A DNA stretch of 57,552 bases from a virus: IMG/VR virus record IMGVR_UViG_3300025276_000005, positions 1-57,552 of that record, one strand, 5' to 3'. Shown here one piece after another: positions 32,103 to 38,556 of the stretch. Below the pieces are notes generated by a model. The model searched no databases and was not told where the DNA came from. It worked only from the letters and a program-made list of their open reading frames with translations. Each line of letters starts with the position of its first letter. Position 1 is the stretch's first letter. A program made the translations under genes and the position numbers.

Positions 32103-32380
32103 TGGGTAAAGATACAAAAATTATTAGATACATAGAGGTGGGAGGTTATATGTCATGTGAGGCAGCTTAGCCCTCGACAGAAACCGATTTTTTTCTTGGG
32201 GGTGGGGGTTGCCTTTTCATATTTTCATATCTATTTTTTTGGCTATTTAGATACGTGCATGTACCACCCTTCAGTTGCGCGTACACATATACCTACCTAC
32301 ATTCATCTGCTCATCACATCTTAATTCATCTAGCAATCTACATAGGTATCTAGTTAGTGATTGTGTTCCACTATATACAA

Positions 32381-32453
32381 TGTCCGCTCAAGCGGATAGC
32401 CTTAGCTAAGGCATATGCATTCATTTTAAGCGCTTCCAGGAAACGCTATTTTT
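32381..32453 (+). other. Three consecutive hairpins, the last terminator-like
   Basis: Hairpin 1 is TGTCCGC/GCGGATA with loop TCAA (32381-32398), which needs a G-U pair. Hairpin 2 is the palindrome GCCTTAGCTAAGGC (32399-32412). Hairpin 3 is AGCG/CGCT with an inner UU/AA (32429-32447), followed by ATTTTT. Together they may be the 3' end of a plus-strand RNA or a block to read-through into the early promoter. Confidence 0.45.
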
Positions 32454-32637
32454 GACATCCTAGCAAAACAAAGGCATACAGAGGTATGACGTTATAACTG
32501 CCCTACACAATTTACCCATAAATAATCCCTAAACCTATTCCTCCCGCAATCCCTTTGCTAGTCAGATATTGAGAGAGTGAATGTCTAAACGTCAAAATAA
32601 ACTTTACATTAATATGCAAATTAGTTATGAATTAGTT

Positions 32638-32666
32638 TTGTACTACGGATTAATCGTCTATCTTTG
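32638..32666 (+). promoter_or_regulatory. Main early promoter (plus strand)
   Basis: TTG at 32638-32640 (inside AGTTTTG) and TATCTTTG at 32659-32666, separated by 18 bases, fit the Bacteroidota -33/-7 arrangement. It is the first good plus-strand promoter before the early gene block, with a start near 32672. Confidence 0.65.
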
Positions 32667-32829
32667 CTTCAGCAATGGGAAGTATTGCTCGTTCTTTTCT
32701 TACTAACTAACTGATTATCAGATGATTGTCCTCTAAAAGCCCCACGAGATGGGAAGGAAGACAAGAATATCCCTTTATTTCCTAGGGTTTCTGCTGATTA
32801 GGGTGAGAGACATAATGTGAGAGGATATC

Positions 32830-32895
32830 GTAATGCAGCCAAGGTGGTCACAAGCCCACAACCAAAAAGGGATGCAGAGTGAGATAACAATTAAA
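32830..32895 (+). promoter_or_regulatory. Conserved leader element, copy 1
   Basis: The element reads TAATG..., AAGGTGGTCACAAGCCCA, then AGAGTGAGATAA and AATTAAA before the ATG. A second copy at 37607-37675 keeps the same order with point changes (AAGGTGGTCACAAGTCCA). GTGG can pair with the following CCAC (CCAT in copy 2 via G-U), leaving the loop UCACAAGC. It is a probable 5' UTR regulatory element. Confidence 0.5.
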
Positions 32896-32903
32896 CCAAG
32901 ATT

Positions 32904-33032
32904 ATGAAAGAAAAAGATGAGTTTCCTGAAATGGAATTGTATGAACACTATTCTTTTTATGTAGAGAATTGTGTAGACGAAGATAAGGGAGAAATACCTT
33001 TAGGCTTTGACGAATGGAAAATAAACCAATAA
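32904..33032 (+). CDS. Small acidic protein, 42 residues, first early gene
   Basis: The frame MKEKDEFPEMELYEHYSFYV... ends FDEWKINQ. It is preceded by the A-rich start context TTAAACCAAGATTATG used by many genes of this block. It is acidic, with no motif. As the first gene after the main early promoter it could act on a host process. Function unknown. Confidence 0.5.
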   Translation: MKEKDEFPEMELYEHYSFYVENCVDEDKGEIPLGFDEWKINQ

Positions 33033-33053
33033 ACCAACTAAACAATAGAAATT

Positions 33054-33761
33054 ATGCCAAATCATTGCAGTAATCATTTAGAAGTAAGCGGAAGTGTAAA
33101 AGAAATGAAAAAGTTTTACGACCATTTATCATTTATCCCTGAGCAAGATCAAGAAAGTTACAATTTTGACTTTAACGACTTTATACCTATGCCTAAAAGC
33201 TTAGATATAATAGCAGGCTCTAGGGTTAATCGCGCTGTTGAAGTTTTAAACGGAGAAGCCAACATGGGTCCAGGAGGAGATTACCCTAACATTACACCTG
33301 AAGATATTGAGTTAGGTAAAACATACCTAAGCAATATGAAGAAGTACGGACATGGAGACTGGTACAGCTGGTCTAACGCTAACTGGGGAACCAAATGGAA
33401 CGCCTATGACGGTTATGCTAATTCAGTAGAAGACGACTATTTTGGAGTTGGCTTTTCTACGGCTTGGTCTCCACCAATGCCTTTATTAGCAAAAATCTGT
33501 GAGCTTTTTCCTAACCTAACTATACAAATGGAATACCAAGAAGAAGGTATGGGATTCGCTGGAGTCGCAGGATCTAATCCAGGAGAAGAGCCTTACGACA
33601 ACGAAGGTGAAATAGTTTACCTAAGTAGCTGTTGTAATAAAGATGTAAACGAAGAAGTTCACATGCAGGAGTGTGAGGACAGCGACTTAGAGAATTGGGA
33701 AATTTGCCCTAAGTGTAAAGAGGAATGCGAATCAATTAGTGAAGTAATTTATAACAACTAA
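33054..33761 (+). CDS. YubB/Api92-like protein with C-terminal zinc-ribbon-like motif
   Basis: The 235-residue product has the YubB ferredoxin-like pattern: MPNHCSNHLEVSGSVKEMKK, DFIPMPKSL, GHGDWYSWSNANWGTKWNAY, FSTAWSPPMPLLAKICELFP, MEYQEEGMGFAG. This family occurs on plasmids and phages without known function. A Cys-rich end (about 193-225: SSCCNKD...ICPKCKEEC) is probably metal-binding. It is the second early gene, 21 bases after the first. Confidence 0.75.
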   Translation: MPNHCSNHLEVSGSVKEMKKFYDHLSFIPEQDQESYNFDFNDFIPMPKSLDIIAGSRVNRAVEVLNGEANMGPGGDYPNITPEDIELGKTYLSNMKKYGHGDWYSWSNANWGTKWNAYDGYANSVEDDYFGVGFSTAWSPPMPLLAKICELFPNLTIQMEYQEEGMGFAGVAGSNPGEEPYDNEGEIVYLSSCCNKDVNEEVHMQECEDSDLENWEICPKCKEECESISEVIYNN

Positions 33762-33771
33762 AACCAAGATT

Positions 33772-34458
33772 ATGAACAAATTCAACGAATTATTAGCAGC
33801 AAAAAGTGGTGTAAACATCAAGAAAGTTAATACCATTAAGGGACAGATTAACAAGCTAGAGTCTAACAAGTTTGACAAGCAGATTGAGTTATCAAGAATC
33901 TGCTGCTCAGCGGAACAATGGTTTAAGTTAGCAGAAACCAAGCAACATATGAAAGATGCAGAGATTGAGATGACGATGGACAAGTTTGGAAATGATACGT
34001 TTGGATTCAAAAGAAGCCAATGGTCATTGTATAGACAAGTGGGTAACTTACTTACTGAGAAAGAAGAATTACTTGCAACATTCATCGCTGATAGAGAAGA
34101 AAAGGTAGCTAACAATGAAACCCCAAACAAATCATTAAAGGCCTTAAAGGATTGGATGATTAATGATGGTGTAGAGGAAGCAGAAGCAGAAGCAGAAGCA
34201 GAAGCAGAAGAGGAAGCAGAAGCAGAAGCAGAAGCAGAAGAAAAGACTAACTACATTGTTAGTTTTGCTATCAAAGGAGAGCATTTTGAAGATGGCAAAG
34301 GAGTTAGTATTAGAATAGCTGAAAGCGGAATTGTAGAGGGAGACATTGAAAAGATACCAAGTGGATTGAGAAAAGAGTTAGCGAAGTTATCATCTCAGAT
34401 AGCTTTAAAGCAACCAAATGCGATTGTGGAAACCAAAGGTAAGAGTGAATCAAAATAA
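33772..34458 (+). CDS. Early protein with Glu-Ala repeat tract, unknown function
   Basis: This 228-residue protein has an N-terminal helical region with SAEQWFKLAETKQHMKDAEI and SQWSLYRQVGNLL. A pure EA tract follows at about 136-157, encoded by a GCAGAA hexanucleotide repeat. The C-terminal beta/alpha part is TNYIVSFAIKGEHFEDGKGV...PSGLRKELAKLSSQ. The repeat is likely a length-variable linker. No family is assigned; the N-terminal half has the character of a DNA-binding or partner-binding domain. Confidence 0.5.
   Translation: MNKFNELLAAKSGVNIKKVNTIKGQINKLESNKFDKQIELSRICCSAEQWFKLAETKQHMKDAEIEMTMDKFGNDTFGFKRSQWSLYRQVGNLLTEKEELLATFIADREEKVANNETPNKSLKALKDWMINDGVEEAEAEAEAEAEEEAEAEAEAEEKTNYIVSFAIKGEHFEDGKGVSIRIAESGIVEGDIEKIPSGLRKELAKLSSQIALKQPNAIVETKGKSESK
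34177..34243. repeat. GCAGAA hexanucleotide repeat in a coding region
   Basis: About eleven units of GCAGAA, broken once by GAGGAA, encode Ala-Glu dipeptides. Six-base units keep the frame, so slippage changes linker length only. Confidence 0.9.
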
Positions 34459-34464
34459 TCTAAG

Positions 34465-34492
34465 ATGGATGTCCGCTTAAGCGGATGTCCAT
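34465..34492 (+). promoter_or_regulatory. GTCCG hairpin overlapping a start codon
   Basis: ATGGATGTCCGC and GCGGATGTCCAT form a 12-bp stem with loop TTAA. Two pairs are G-U/U-G and would be mismatched in the complementary strand, so the structure belongs to the plus-strand RNA. The first base of the stem is the A of the ATG of the gene at 34465. Confidence 0.75.
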
Positions 34493-34818
34493 TCCGTATA
34501 CAAGTGAGTGCTTGTACTGATGAGACTAAAAGGTTGAAACGGGAAATTAACTTAATACTGAGTGATATGGAAATTAAAAGAATTGTAGTAGTAATGGATG
34601 TTATTACTGAGGAAAAAACCACATTATATAATGCGTTATCTCTAGAGGATAATTTAATATCTACTATCATAACTTTAACAGAAGATAGCAGGAAAATAAT
34701 GGAATTTGCGTATAGGAATAAGGTATCAATAGACGCAAAGATTGAGAGTATACAATCAAAAAATGGTAGTATTAAAGCATATAGTCAAGCATTCGACATG
34801 ATTGCTTACGAAGGATAA
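34465..34818 (+). CDS. Hypothetical early protein, 117 residues
   Basis: The chosen ATG (34465) has the typical context AATCTAAGATG, but the first ten codons (MDVRLSGCPF) are the GTCCG hairpin. A later start such as the ATG at 34568 is possible. The rest is helical (TKRLKREINLILSDMEIKRI, IITLTEDSRKIMEFAYRNKV). No motif is recognised. Short and early, so perhaps a host-interaction protein. Confidence 0.4.
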   Translation: MDVRLSGCPFRIQVSACTDETKRLKREINLILSDMEIKRIVVVMDVITEEKTTLYNALSLEDNLISTIITLTEDSRKIMEFAYRNKVSIDAKIESIQSKNGSIKAYSQAFDMIAYEG

Positions 34819-34827
34819 AATTAACTA

Positions 34828-34855
34828 ATGGATGTCCGCTTAAGCGGATGTCCAT
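34828..34855 (+). promoter_or_regulatory. GTCCG hairpin, 5' UTR
   Basis: The same 28 bases as at 34465-34492 (12-bp stem with two wobble pairs, loop TTAA), located 15 bases upstream of the next ATG. An in-frame ATG at its 5' end would give a 25-codon frame with the same first ten residues (MDVRLSGCPF). Confidence 0.75.
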
Positions 34856-34870
34856 TTAAAACAAAGCATT

Positions 34871-35041
34871 ATGATTACGACAAAACACAGAATTACATAC
34901 GCTAGATGCATTGACTCGGGGATGAGCAGTGCGTTACAGATAGCTACCATCTTTAAGATGGTGTATGACATCACAGATGGTAAAGCATTAAAGCTAACGA
35001 TGGCTTGTGCTGATTACTACAATGAAACACTAACTAAATAA
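34871..35041 (+). CDS. Small protein, 56 residues
   Basis: The frame MITTKHRITYARCIDSGMSS...ends YYNETLTK. It is helical and soluble, with an ALQIATIFKMVYDITDGKAL core. It starts 15 bases after a GTCCG hairpin, in the ATTATG context, and is followed 9 bases later by the next start. Function unknown. Confidence 0.5.
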   Translation: MITTKHRITYARCIDSGMSSALQIATIFKMVYDITDGKALKLTMACADYYNETLTK

Positions 35042-35050
35042 GCAGAAATT

Positions 35051-35200
35051 ATGAGCAAATTTACTTTAACAATCATCACAATCTTAGCTACTACGCTAAC
35101 GATTATGGTGTACACAATGTCCAATTGCCTAGAGATTAAACTTCTAATTACGCTAATGGACTTACCGATTATTTTACTGATTGCAAACGAGTTAAACTAA
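35051..35200 (+). CDS. Small membrane protein, 49 residues
   Basis: The frame MSKFTLTIITILATTLTIMV...ends LIANELN. It has two hydrophobic segments (4-22 and 30-46) with a short polar turn (TMSNCLEIK). Start context GCAGAAATTATG is like its neighbours. A role in membrane exclusion or host modification is possible but not shown. Confidence 0.5.
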   Translation: MSKFTLTIITILATTLTIMVYTMSNCLEIKLLITLMDLPIILLIANELN

Positions 35201-35205
35201 AAGTT

Positions 35206-35583
35206 ATGAAAAAGCGAGTAATTAACTTAGTAATAGATGCGTGTTATCTCATAGACAAAAAACGTGGTGTATTAAAGAATTACGAATATGAGACTGCGCC
35301 ATATTGTGGTCATCATAGGAGTGGAACAGATGGGGTTCTGTATAGTTCTTCTTACGCAGAAGGCGATGGTGGAGAGTCTGCCCATATAATTGGCTTTAGG
35401 TTTACTAAAAGCACAGATGATGAGTATTGGTGGAGTTTTAGATACAAGGTAGTGCGAGAGGTGTTTAACGATGGGTTATTTATAGCAGAGTCAAAATACA
35501 CCACATTCTTAAATGAGTTAAAGGCAGTATTCTTTTACCACAAACACGGATTCAGCCTTAGGTACAGAATAAAAACAAAATAA
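35206..35583 (+). CDS. Hypothetical early protein, 125 residues
   Basis: A mixed alpha/beta soluble protein (MKKRVINLVIDACYLIDKKR, CGHHRSGTDG, EYWWSFRYKVVREVF). Not recognised. A GHH motif with a nearby Cys might bind metal. Its stop codon is the first triplet of promoter module 1. Confidence 0.45.
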   Translation: MKKRVINLVIDACYLIDKKRGVLKNYEYETAPYCGHHRSGTDGVLYSSSYAEGDGGESAHIIGFRFTKSTDDEYWWSFRYKVVREVFNDGLFIAESKYTTFLNELKAVFFYHKHGFSLRYRIKTK

Positions 35584-35616
35584 ATTAGGTTATGTCTAAT
35601 TTATAATGTATATTTG
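35581..35616 (+). promoter_or_regulatory. Promoter module 1 with ATTAG...CTAAT dyad
   Basis: TATATTTG (-7 box, 35609-35616) is preceded by AATTAGGTTATGTCTAATT, a dyad with AATTAG/CTAATT arms in the -33 region, then TATAATG. Near-identical copies occur at 36470 and 38513. The dyad replaces the usual TTG, which suggests activation or repression by a dimeric protein. Confidence 0.65.
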
Positions 35617-35637
35617 ACTAATTAATAACTAATAACC

Positions 35638-35669
35638 TATTAGATGTCCGCTTAAGCGGATGTCTGATA
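35638..35669 (+). promoter_or_regulatory. GTCCG hairpin, 5' UTR
   Basis: TTAGATGTCCGC and GCGGATGTCTGA pair as a 12-bp stem (three wobbles) around TTAA, about 25 bases downstream of promoter module 1 and about 18 bases before the ATG at 35685. Confidence 0.7.
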
Positions 35670-35684
35670 ATTAAAACCAAGAAG

Positions 35685-36026
35685 ATGAACACGATTTTAG
35701 AAAGAAAAGTGCAATTTAGTGATGATGTAGAAGACACAATGTACACGTCTGATATAATGAGTTACTACAAGATAGACGCAGACACTCAGTTTATAAAGGA
35801 CTTTGATAATTGGATGAAAGAAGGTGGAGGAATAAACAGAGCCACATATAACCTAATTATAAGCAAGAGGGATATAGGCTTGTTTTGTTTAGGAATGAAG
35901 CCAAACGCACAATGGAGACTGAAAGACCTTAAGGCTTACTTTGGAATAAAAGGCAATAAGGAAAAGTGCAAAGAGTTGATAGAGGTATTAACAGAATTAT
36001 TTATACCACAGAGCAATGAAGGGTAA
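35685..36026 (+). CDS. Hypothetical early protein, 113 residues
   Basis: MNTILERKVQFSDDVEDTMY... continues with helices (ADTQFIKDFDNWMKEGGGIN) and a C-terminal unit WRLKDLKAYFGIKGNKEKCK that resembles a small helical DNA-binding or partner-binding domain. It is the first gene behind promoter module 1 and a GTCCG hairpin. Function unknown. Confidence 0.5.
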   Translation: MNTILERKVQFSDDVEDTMYTSDIMSYYKIDADTQFIKDFDNWMKEGGGINRATYNLIISKRDIGLFCLGMKPNAQWRLKDLKAYFGIKGNKEKCKELIEVLTELFIPQSNEG

Positions 36027-36156
36027 GGCGATAGTAATAGATGGTCACTTAGTTAAGCTAGATAAAGAGGGTAACTTCTTTAGGCTTAACGGAAGTGGTG
36101 TATGGGTGCAGATAAGTAATCAAGAACTTTTTAAAATTATAAGCGATGAAGTATAA
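36016..36156 (+). CDS. Small protein, 46 residues
   Basis: MKGKAIVIDGHLVKLDKEGN...ends FKIISDEV. It overlaps both neighbours by 11 bases (start inside the upstream gene, stop after the next ATG), which argues for coupled translation. The pattern is a compact beta sheet (VIDGHLVKLDKEGNFFRLNG). Function unknown. Confidence 0.5.
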   Translation: MKGKAIVIDGHLVKLDKEGNFFRLNGSGVWVQISNQELFKIISDEV

Positions 36157-36457
36157 AGGATGGACAAACAGAGCGACTTGGTTATTCAATGTTTACTATG
36201 GAGACAAAATAAATAACGAGGACGACTTCAACAGAGAAAAAAACCAATGCGAAGAAGATCACGAGAACCTAGTGAACACTATAGGCACTTGTATATGGTC
36301 TGATATGATTGATATTAGAGAGATAAACTTTGTCGAGTTATTTGAGACGATGAGTTCAGATTGGGATGAGTTTAAATGCGAGATGTGTGAAGAGTCAATG
36401 ACTGAGGAAGACCATCACTTTTGTGATATATGTGGAGATTGCCGGGATGGGGAATAA
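36146..36457 (+). CDS. GWTNRATW-family phage protein with zinc-ribbon end
   Basis: The 103-residue product begins MKYKGWTNRATWLFNVYYGD. The G-W-[ST]-N-R-x-T-W opening defines a widespread small phage/plasmid family of unknown function (DUF7249-like). The Cys/His-rich end (CEMCEESMTEEDHHFCDICG) probably binds zinc. It is translationally coupled to the gene upstream. Confidence 0.6.
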   Translation: MKYKGWTNRATWLFNVYYGDKINNEDDFNREKNQCEEDHENLVNTIGTCIWSDMIDIREINFVELFETMSSDWDEFKCEMCEESMTEEDHHFCDICGDCRDGE

Positions 36458-36469
36458 AATAAGTTAAAA

Positions 36470-36505
36470 TAAATTAGGTCATGTCTAATTCATAACTTAT
36501 ATTTG
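36470..36505 (+). promoter_or_regulatory. Promoter module 2 with ATTAG...CTAAT dyad
   Basis: AATTAGGTCATGTCTAATT followed by CATAACT and TATATTTG (36498-36505). It differs from module 1 by a few bases, while the dyad arms and the spacing to the -7 box are kept. Confidence 0.65.
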
Positions 36506-36531
36506 CCTAATCAATAACTAATTAACTAACA

Positions 36532-36552
36532 ATGTCCGTTCAAGCGGACTTA
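36532..36552 (+). promoter_or_regulatory. GTCCG hairpin, 5' UTR
   Basis: GTCCGT and GCGGAC pair around TCAA, closing with a T-G wobble, 28 bases after the -7 box of module 2 and about 17 bases upstream of the ATG at 36567. Confidence 0.65.
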
Positions 36553-36566
36553 TTAAAACCAAGATT

Positions 36567-36767
36567 ATGGCGCAGAAGACAATAAAGAAAGGTGAGGGCT
36601 ACGAGGTAGTCGCTCACTACACCAACAATGAGTTTGGACTTGAGGTCACATCAGTTGACTACGAGTGTAGTGTAACTAATTGTGTGGTTCCTATAGATAC
36701 CTTCCTATACGATTTCCTAAGTGTAGGAGCAATTAACGAAATGGAAGACAAACTAAAACAAGACTAA
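36567..36767 (+). CDS. Small protein, 66 residues
   Basis: MAQKTIKKGEGYEVVAHYTN... is a small beta-rich protein with two Cys (YECSVTNCVV) and a C-terminal helix. It is the first gene of the unit driven by promoter module 2. Not recognised. Confidence 0.5.
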   Translation: MAQKTIKKGEGYEVVAHYTNNEFGLEVTSVDYECSVTNCVVPIDTFLYDFLSVGAINEMEDKLKQD

Positions 36768-36771
36768 GATT

Positions 36772-36939
36772 ATGGGACAGATGAAAGAATTATTTATCTC
36801 AATGCAAGAAGGACTTATGCAAGGGATAACAATCACAAACGCTCAGCGTGAGCGTGACTTACAAGAGGAAGAGCAAGGAGAGTCGGGCAAGGTAGGAATT
36901 ATTAACACACCTAAAGACAATAGCGATGAAGAACAATAA
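36772..36939 (+). CDS. Small helical protein, 55 residues
   Basis: MGQMKELFISMQEGLMQGIT...ends DNSDEEQ. It is helical then acidic and probably disordered at the C terminus. It starts 4 bases after the upstream stop and overlaps the next gene by 14 bases. Not recognised. Confidence 0.5.
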   Translation: MGQMKELFISMQEGLMQGITITNAQRERDLQEEEQGESGKVGIINTPKDNSDEEQ

Positions 36940-37210
36940 ACTTATAGCAGAATTTATGGGGTTGAAAGAGCATAAAGGCTCATACTACATACCACTTTAT
37001 AATAGTGGGGATTGGGTTCCCGATGTTGAGTTAGATTATCACACCTCTTGGGATTGGCTTATGCCTGTGGTAATGAAAATATCAGGCAAACTAAATAAAC
37101 CTCTTGATGAGATTATTTCACTCCTTACGGAGGTTAATAGCGATAATATATGGGATATTAAGTCTTTGTATAGTGCAGTAGTAGAATTTATTAAAAACCA
37201 AACCAACTAG
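36926..37210 (+). CDS. Conserved phage hypothetical protein, 94 residues
   Basis: MKNNKLIAEFMGLKEHKGSY... has the pattern IAEFMG...YIPLYNSGDW...LDYHTSWDWLMPVVMKISGK. This is a recurrent small protein type in phages of Bacteroidota and other hosts, without assigned function. It is translated from a start inside the previous gene. Confidence 0.55.
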   Translation: MKNNKLIAEFMGLKEHKGSYYIPLYNSGDWVPDVELDYHTSWDWLMPVVMKISGKLNKPLDEIISLLTEVNSDNIWDIKSLYSAVVEFIKNQTN

Positions 37211-37215
37211 AAATT

Positions 37216-37572
37216 ATGAGTAAAGAAAGAAGTTTTACAAAGGATGACGTAGTTAATGCTATGGTAACAGAGTTACGAAAAAAGTCAATATTCGTAACCT
37301 ACAAAGGTAGAAAAATGCTACCTCAAATATCTCACCACATCCCAAAGAGTATGATTAAATCAGACAACCCAATATACCTTAGATGCTACAAGAGGCTTTG
37401 GAAAGAAAGCAGAAAGATAGATAACCCAATAGAGGTTAAAGAGCCTAAAGTTAGTCCATCTGTTATTCAAAGAGAGCGTATCGTTAAATCTTCTAGCAAG
37501 GTGGTTATAAACATGAAGGATAGAGTCATTACAATAGAGGATGGCAAAGACATCAACATAAGTTATAGATAA
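37216..37572 (+). CDS. Hypothetical basic early protein, 118 residues
   Basis: MSKERSFTKDDVVNAMVTEL... is a basic protein with an N-terminal helical unit and a C-terminal strand region (SSKVVINMKDRVITIEDGKD). Basic composition suits nucleic-acid binding. It is the last gene before a strong terminator at 37579. Confidence 0.45.
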   Translation: MSKERSFTKDDVVNAMVTELRKKSIFVTYKGRKMLPQISHHIPKSMIKSDNPIYLRCYKRLWKESRKIDNPIEVKEPKVSPSVIQRERIVKSSSKVVINMKDRVITIEDGKDINISYR

Positions 37573-37578
37573 AACAAC

Positions 37579-37607
37579 AGAGTCCGTTCGAACGGACTCT
37601 TTCTTTA
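37579..37607 (+). terminator. Terminator, GTCCG hairpin type
   Basis: AGAGTCCGTTC and GAACGGACTCT form a perfect palindrome (37579-37600) followed by TTTCTTT. It closes the unit that ends at 37572 and stands directly before the second conserved leader. Confidence 0.75.
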
Positions 37608-37675
37608 ATGTCACTAAGGTGGTCACAAGTCCATCAATCTAAGAGTTAGAGAGACAGAGTGGAGATAATTAAAAA
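37607..37675 (+). promoter_or_regulatory. Conserved leader element, copy 2
   Basis: The same order as at 32830-32895: TAATG, AAGGTGGTCACAAGTCCA, then ACAGAGTGGAGATAATTAAA, ending about 18 bases before the ATG at 37693. The changed C to T in the second arm is a G-U-compatible change in the GTGG/CCAY stem. Confidence 0.5.
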
Positions 37676-37692
37676 ACAAAACAACTAAAATT

Positions 37693-38025
37693 ATGGGATA
37701 CAGAAGCGAAGTTTACATAGCAATACCAAAGGCAGATGAGTTAGAATTAGATGCTATATTAATAGAGCACCATTTATTTGGTGGAGATTACTTTACTAAA
37801 ACTAATTATTTAGGGTACGTAACCTATCATTGCCCACATCTTAAATGGCATAGTCACTATAATGATGTAAGAGCAGTAAATGATTTTATATCAGAAATCC
37901 CTCTAGATAATTTCCCAAAAGAAGGTAGATGCTTGGTGTGTGTTGGAGAGGATGATAGGATACACTCAGATATAGGAGAATATCAAGAGGTATTCAATAT
38001 ATATACTAAAGTAGAACTACAATAG
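37693..38025 (+). CDS. Conserved phage protein, MGYRSEVY family
   Basis: The 110-residue product MGYRSEVYIAIPKADELELD... belongs by its opening to a small family seen in many tailed phages without known function. The rest is mixed alpha/beta with several His and Cys (YHCPHLKWHSHYND, CLVCVGEDDRIHSD), a possible metal site. It sits behind leader copy 2, so it may be separately controlled. Confidence 0.55.
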   Translation: MGYRSEVYIAIPKADELELDAILIEHHLFGGDYFTKTNYLGYVTYHCPHLKWHSHYNDVRAVNDFISEIPLDNFPKEGRCLVCVGEDDRIHSDIGEYQEVFNIYTKVELQ

Positions 38026-38148
38026 AAAACGAGAGTACCAAGCGTGAGTTGGGCATATAGTAAAAAGTCCTAACAGGGGTGTTAGGCAAAAGTCAGTGTC
38101 GGAAGGGGGCTTTCCTCCCCTTTCCTTCATAACTAAAACAAGACTAAG
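38026..38148 (+). ncRNA. Structured intergenic RNA candidate with three stem-loops
   Basis: Three consecutive hairpins can form in 90 bases: CCAA/TTGG (38038-38052), CCTAACA-GGGG-TGTTAGG (38069-38086, perfect 7-bp stem) and GGAAGGGG/CCCCTTTCC (38101-38125). No reading frame of interest is present. It may be a structured 5' UTR for the next gene, an RNA processing region or a separate small RNA. Confidence 0.35.
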
Positions 38149-38304
38149 ATGGACTTACGAGATATTACGATAAAGATAGAGGCATACGCCAACCAAAGAG
38201 TAATAGAGGAGTTGGAGGAGTTACTAAGAAGAGCTGAAGGTAGTGGTAGAAATATAACTAATGTTGAATTATCTTTAATAATCAAATATCTAAAACAAGA
38301 CTAA
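38149..38304 (+). CDS. Small helical protein, 51 residues
   Basis: MDLRDITIKIEAYANQRVIE...ends LIIKYLKQD. It is almost fully helical and charged, in the start context AACAAGACTAAGATG shared with the next gene, which starts 1 base after its stop. Unknown function. Confidence 0.5.
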   Translation: MDLRDITIKIEAYANQRVIEELEELLRRAEGSGRNITNVELSLIIKYLKQD

Positions 38305-38305
38305 G

Positions 38306-38524
38306 ATGCCTGCAGCAAGACAAGAGTATGTAAAAAGTAAATATCAAGGAGTATCAGGGGTTATGACTAAAGGCGTAGTTAAATGGCGTGTAAACATCGC
38401 AGGAGTAGGACGTGCTAATTTAGCTTCTGAAAGAGAATGTGCTATTGCAGTAGATAAAATTAAAATAAGTCAAGGTAAAGAACCCGTTAATATACTAAAG
38501 AGAGTTAAAATAATTAGTCTATGA
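38306..38524 (+). CDS. Stand-alone AP2-like DNA-binding protein
   Basis: The 72-residue product has the AP2/ERF pattern: YQGVSGVMTKGVVKWRVNIA (three-stranded sheet), GVGRANLASERECAIAVDKI (helix) and NILKR. AP2 domains in phages normally sit on HNH homing nucleases; here it stands alone. It may be a small DNA-binding regulator. The stop codon lies inside promoter module 3. Confidence 0.6.
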   Translation: MPAARQEYVKSKYQGVSGVMTKGVVKWRVNIAGVGRANLASERECAIAVDKIKISQGKEPVNILKRVKIISL

Positions 38525-38545
38525 CTAATTTATAACTTATATTTA
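38513..38545 (+). promoter_or_regulatory. Promoter module 3 with ATTAG...CTAAT dyad
   Basis: AATTAGTCTATGACTAATT is a perfect palindrome with 8-base arms, followed by TATAACT and TATATTTA (38538-38545). The last base of the -7 box differs from the other two copies. The dyad overlaps the stop of the AP2-like gene. Confidence 0.55.
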
Positions 38546-38556
38546 CATAATTATTA

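Larger units (their letters stand above)
32103..32903. other. 800-base intergenic control region between the two transcription blocks
   Basis: I find no convincing coding frame here. The region holds a G-rich stretch (32198-32208), three consecutive hairpin-forming sequences (32381-32453), a strong plus-strand promoter (32638-32666), and a leader of about 230 bases including a conserved element at 32830-32895. Between 32240 and 32380 the base use (CT/CA-rich short words) differs from the coding DNA. It is the likely site of early regulation. Confidence 0.6.

Noticed and set aside
32198-32208. G-quadruplex in GGGGGTGGGGG
   Set aside because: Only two G-runs, so at best a weak two-layer structure.
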